The notes beneath the pieces were generated by a model. The model had not been told where the DNA came from. It did not search any database and was given only the letters and a program-made list of their open reading frames with translations. A stretch of 5,946 nucleotides of DNA, taken from NCBI GenBank assembly GCA_964588525.1, contig CAZPQC010000202.1:1-5946 (forward strand). Direction: 5' to 3'. The stretch's first letter is position 1. Each line of letters begins with the position of its first letter. A program made the position numbers and the translations under genes. The stretch comes from JAFGQJ01 sp964588525. GTDB lineage: Bacteria > Spirochaetota > Spirochaetia > SZUA-6 > DRHE01. This document shows, in pieces, positions 5,151-5,946 of this stretch.

Positions 5151-5432
5151 TCATCGTATAAGAGAATACATCAACCGCTTTGTTTCCGGATGTAGCTCGG
5201 TGTAGCCTGATATAGCCCCTTGTAACCCCTCTATCTGACAGTTTTGACCGTAAGGACGATCAGAGCAGATGCCGAACTCCGGCATAGCATCCAGCCTCCG
5301 AGCTTTGCCGGGATAGTTCTCCCTGAGATAGATACCTTCTCCAGACACGCCGGCATCGGGATTTCCGAAACCACTTACATCGGCAGCCTGCCAACAGCGG
5401 ATGGGCAGAGGTAACAGAGCCGTCCGGTCCAA
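5151..5432 (-). CDS. Doubtful ORF, 93 aa, unknown function
   Basis: TTG start at 5432 with AGGA 5 nt before it; stop 46 bp short of the right tRNA fragment. Middle part GFGNPDAGVSGEGIYLRENY (21-40) and the following PGKARRLDAMPEFG look protein-like. The C-terminal part crosses the decamer repeat at 5191-5230, which is unusual for a conserved protein. It has no membrane segment, no recognisable domain and none of the recombinase R-H-R-Y pattern expected of an integrase next to an att site. It lies 95 nt downstream of rhaM. A 22-codon ATG frame (5507-5439) sits between them and may be part of the same decayed locus. It could equally be a chance frame in noncoding DNA. Confidence 0.22.
   Translation of the reverse strand: MDRTALLPLPIRCWQAADVSGFGNPDAGVSGEGIYLRENYPGKARRLDAMPEFGICSDRPYGQNCQIEGLQGAISGYTELHPETKRLMYSLIR
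5191..5230. repeat. Four-copy degenerate 10-bp tandem repeat
   Basis: Four consecutive decamers are in exact register: TGTAGCTCGG, TGTAGCCTGA, TATAGCCCCT, TGTAACCCCT. The consensus is TGTAGCCCNN. The period is close to one turn of the helix. It lies 87 bp from the right tRNA fragment, a distance at which integrase arm-type sites or other iterated protein sites could occur, but there is no direct evidence of function. Confidence 0.45.
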
Positions 5433-5527
5433 CGTTTCCTACACCTCTACTCCCAGATCCCGGTGGGACTCGCTCGCAGCAGAGCAGGATATTAGATCGG
5501 ACACCATGAGCTTCCCGTCTTTGTGAT

Positions 5528-5842
5528 TTAATCTAGATGAAACACTTCTTCGAGGGGGGTGGATATGGGAGAATTATCAGTATTCGTCTCCATGATGTCT
5601 TTCATGTATTTCCACCAACGCTTGACTACCTCGTTCTCCGGCAGCCGCTCCGCCGTATTTCCCTCCTGCAGCTTCTGAAAAGCAAAAAGCGTCAGGGTCT
5701 CCCGATCCAAAAAGATCGAGTAGTCGTAGACCCCGGCTCGTGACAGTTCATCTGCAAGCTCCGGCCAGATCTCGTCGTGGCGTCGTTTGTACTCCTGTTC
5801 AAAGCCCGGTTTCAGCTTCATTTTGAAGGCGACCCTTCTCAT
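5528..5842 (-). CDS. rhaM: L-rhamnose mutarotase
   Basis: Converts alpha- and beta-anomers of L-rhamnose, speeding entry into the rhamnose isomerase-kinase-aldolase pathway; a cytosolic dimer with a ferredoxin-like fold. At 104 aa from the ATG at 5842 it matches the usual family length. Marks: EQEYKRRHDEIWPELADELS (16-35) containing the family's catalytic His in RRH, YDYSIFLDRETLTLFAF (40-56), then VKRWWKYMKDIMETNTDNSP (72-91) and the C-terminal EEVFHLD. The in-frame GTG at 5851 and ATG at 5845 are also possible; AAGGTGG lies 5 nt before the 5842 ATG and favours it. No other rhamnose gene is in the window, so its operon partners, if any, lie to the right, upstream of a hairpin at 5863-5887. 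Confidence 0.92.
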   Translation of the reverse strand: MRRVAFKMKLKPGFEQEYKRRHDEIWPELADELSRAGVYDYSIFLDRETLTLFAFQKLQEGNTAERLPENEVVKRWWKYMKDIMETNTDNSPISTPLEEVFHLD

Positions 5843-5862
5843 CATCTCCACCTTACCCAGCC

Positions 5863-5890
5863 AGCCCGGGAGAAGTTCTCCCGGGCTTTT
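5863..5890 (+). terminator. Strong hairpin with T-run on the plus strand, upstream of rhaM
   Basis: AGCCCGGGAGA and TCTCCCGGGCT pair over 11 bp with a 3-nt loop, followed by TTTT. This is a textbook rho-independent terminator in plus orientation, yet no plus-strand gene precedes it here. On the minus strand an A-run precedes the stem and no T-run follows it (GGCTGGG), so it would be a poor terminator for a gene coming from the right. Its foot lies 8 nt before the rhaM SD, so it might also shape the rhaM leader or stabilise an mRNA end. Confidence 0.6.
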
Positions 5891-5946
5891 GCCGTTGGCG
5901 CTTCAGCAGGCTTCTATTGCGCAGCGCCCGTATATATCCGGGAAGC

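Noticed and set aside
4935..5195. Plus-strand frame of 86 codons with GRTRTCDLRVMRAP
   Set aside because: This peptide is the familiar antisense translation of a tRNA T-arm and anticodon arm, not a protein.
5063..5540. Right fragment as a tRNA interrupted in the anticodon loop by a group I intron
   Set aside because: The break position fits, but I find no tRNA 5' half further up on the minus strand and no recognisable intron core.

Overview
The window looks like an accessory stretch of a free-living bacterial chromosome, with carbohydrate genes on both flanks and a small efflux plus toxin-antitoxin block in the middle. The host cannot be named with confidence. A secreted GH51 arabinofuranosidase, a lipoprotein with a relaxed lipobox and an L-rhamnose mutarotase would fit a saprophytic spirochaete or another Gram-negative-type polysaccharide degrader, but this is only a weak inference. 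Base composition is patchy: about 68% GC in sampled 60-base lines of the GH51 gene, about 45% in the adjoining lipoprotein gene and in part of the MATE gene, and 50-57% in rhaM. That suggests a mosaic history.

Left flank (1-1105, minus strand): the 5' part of a GH51 alpha-L-arabinofuranosidase gene, cut off by the window edge, preceded by a small putative lipoprotein gene that stops 3 nt before the GH51 start. The two look translationally coupled. Behind them, 1206-1478 is a palindrome-rich stretch without a credible gene.

Centre (1479-5104): two near-identical 42-bp direct repeats (39/42 identical, 3,584 bp apart) are each the 3' half of a tRNA with anticodon CAT. Neither has a recognisable 5' half beside it, so they look like integration-site (att) scars. 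Between them lie a MarR-MATE operon on the plus strand (157-aa regulator, 481-aa transporter, overlapping ATGA), an undescribed 56-aa ORF starting in a TGATG overlap with the MATE stop, and a convergent hicA-hicB toxin-antitoxin pair on the minus strand. Both control regions carry perfect palindromes: TTAGTTGCA-TT-TGCAACTAA before marR, and TACCAA-CTATAA-TTGGTA inside the hicAB promoter spacer. A strong terminator (5025-5049, minus strand) sits just beyond the 3' end of the right-hand tRNA fragment, as expected if it was the original tRNA's own terminator. No integrase is visible. Two short open C-terminal-like frames (1662-1829 and 4844-4948, minus strand) may be gene remnants.

Right flank (5105-5946): a doubtful 93-aa ORF that overlaps a four-copy decamer repeat, then a complete L-rhamnose mutarotase gene (rhaM, minus strand), and beyond it a strong hairpin whose T-run lies on the plus strand.

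Taken together, this appears to be a roughly 3.6-kb tRNA-associated island that carries a self-regulated drug or metabolite efflux operon and an addiction-type module, inserted among sugar-catabolism genes.
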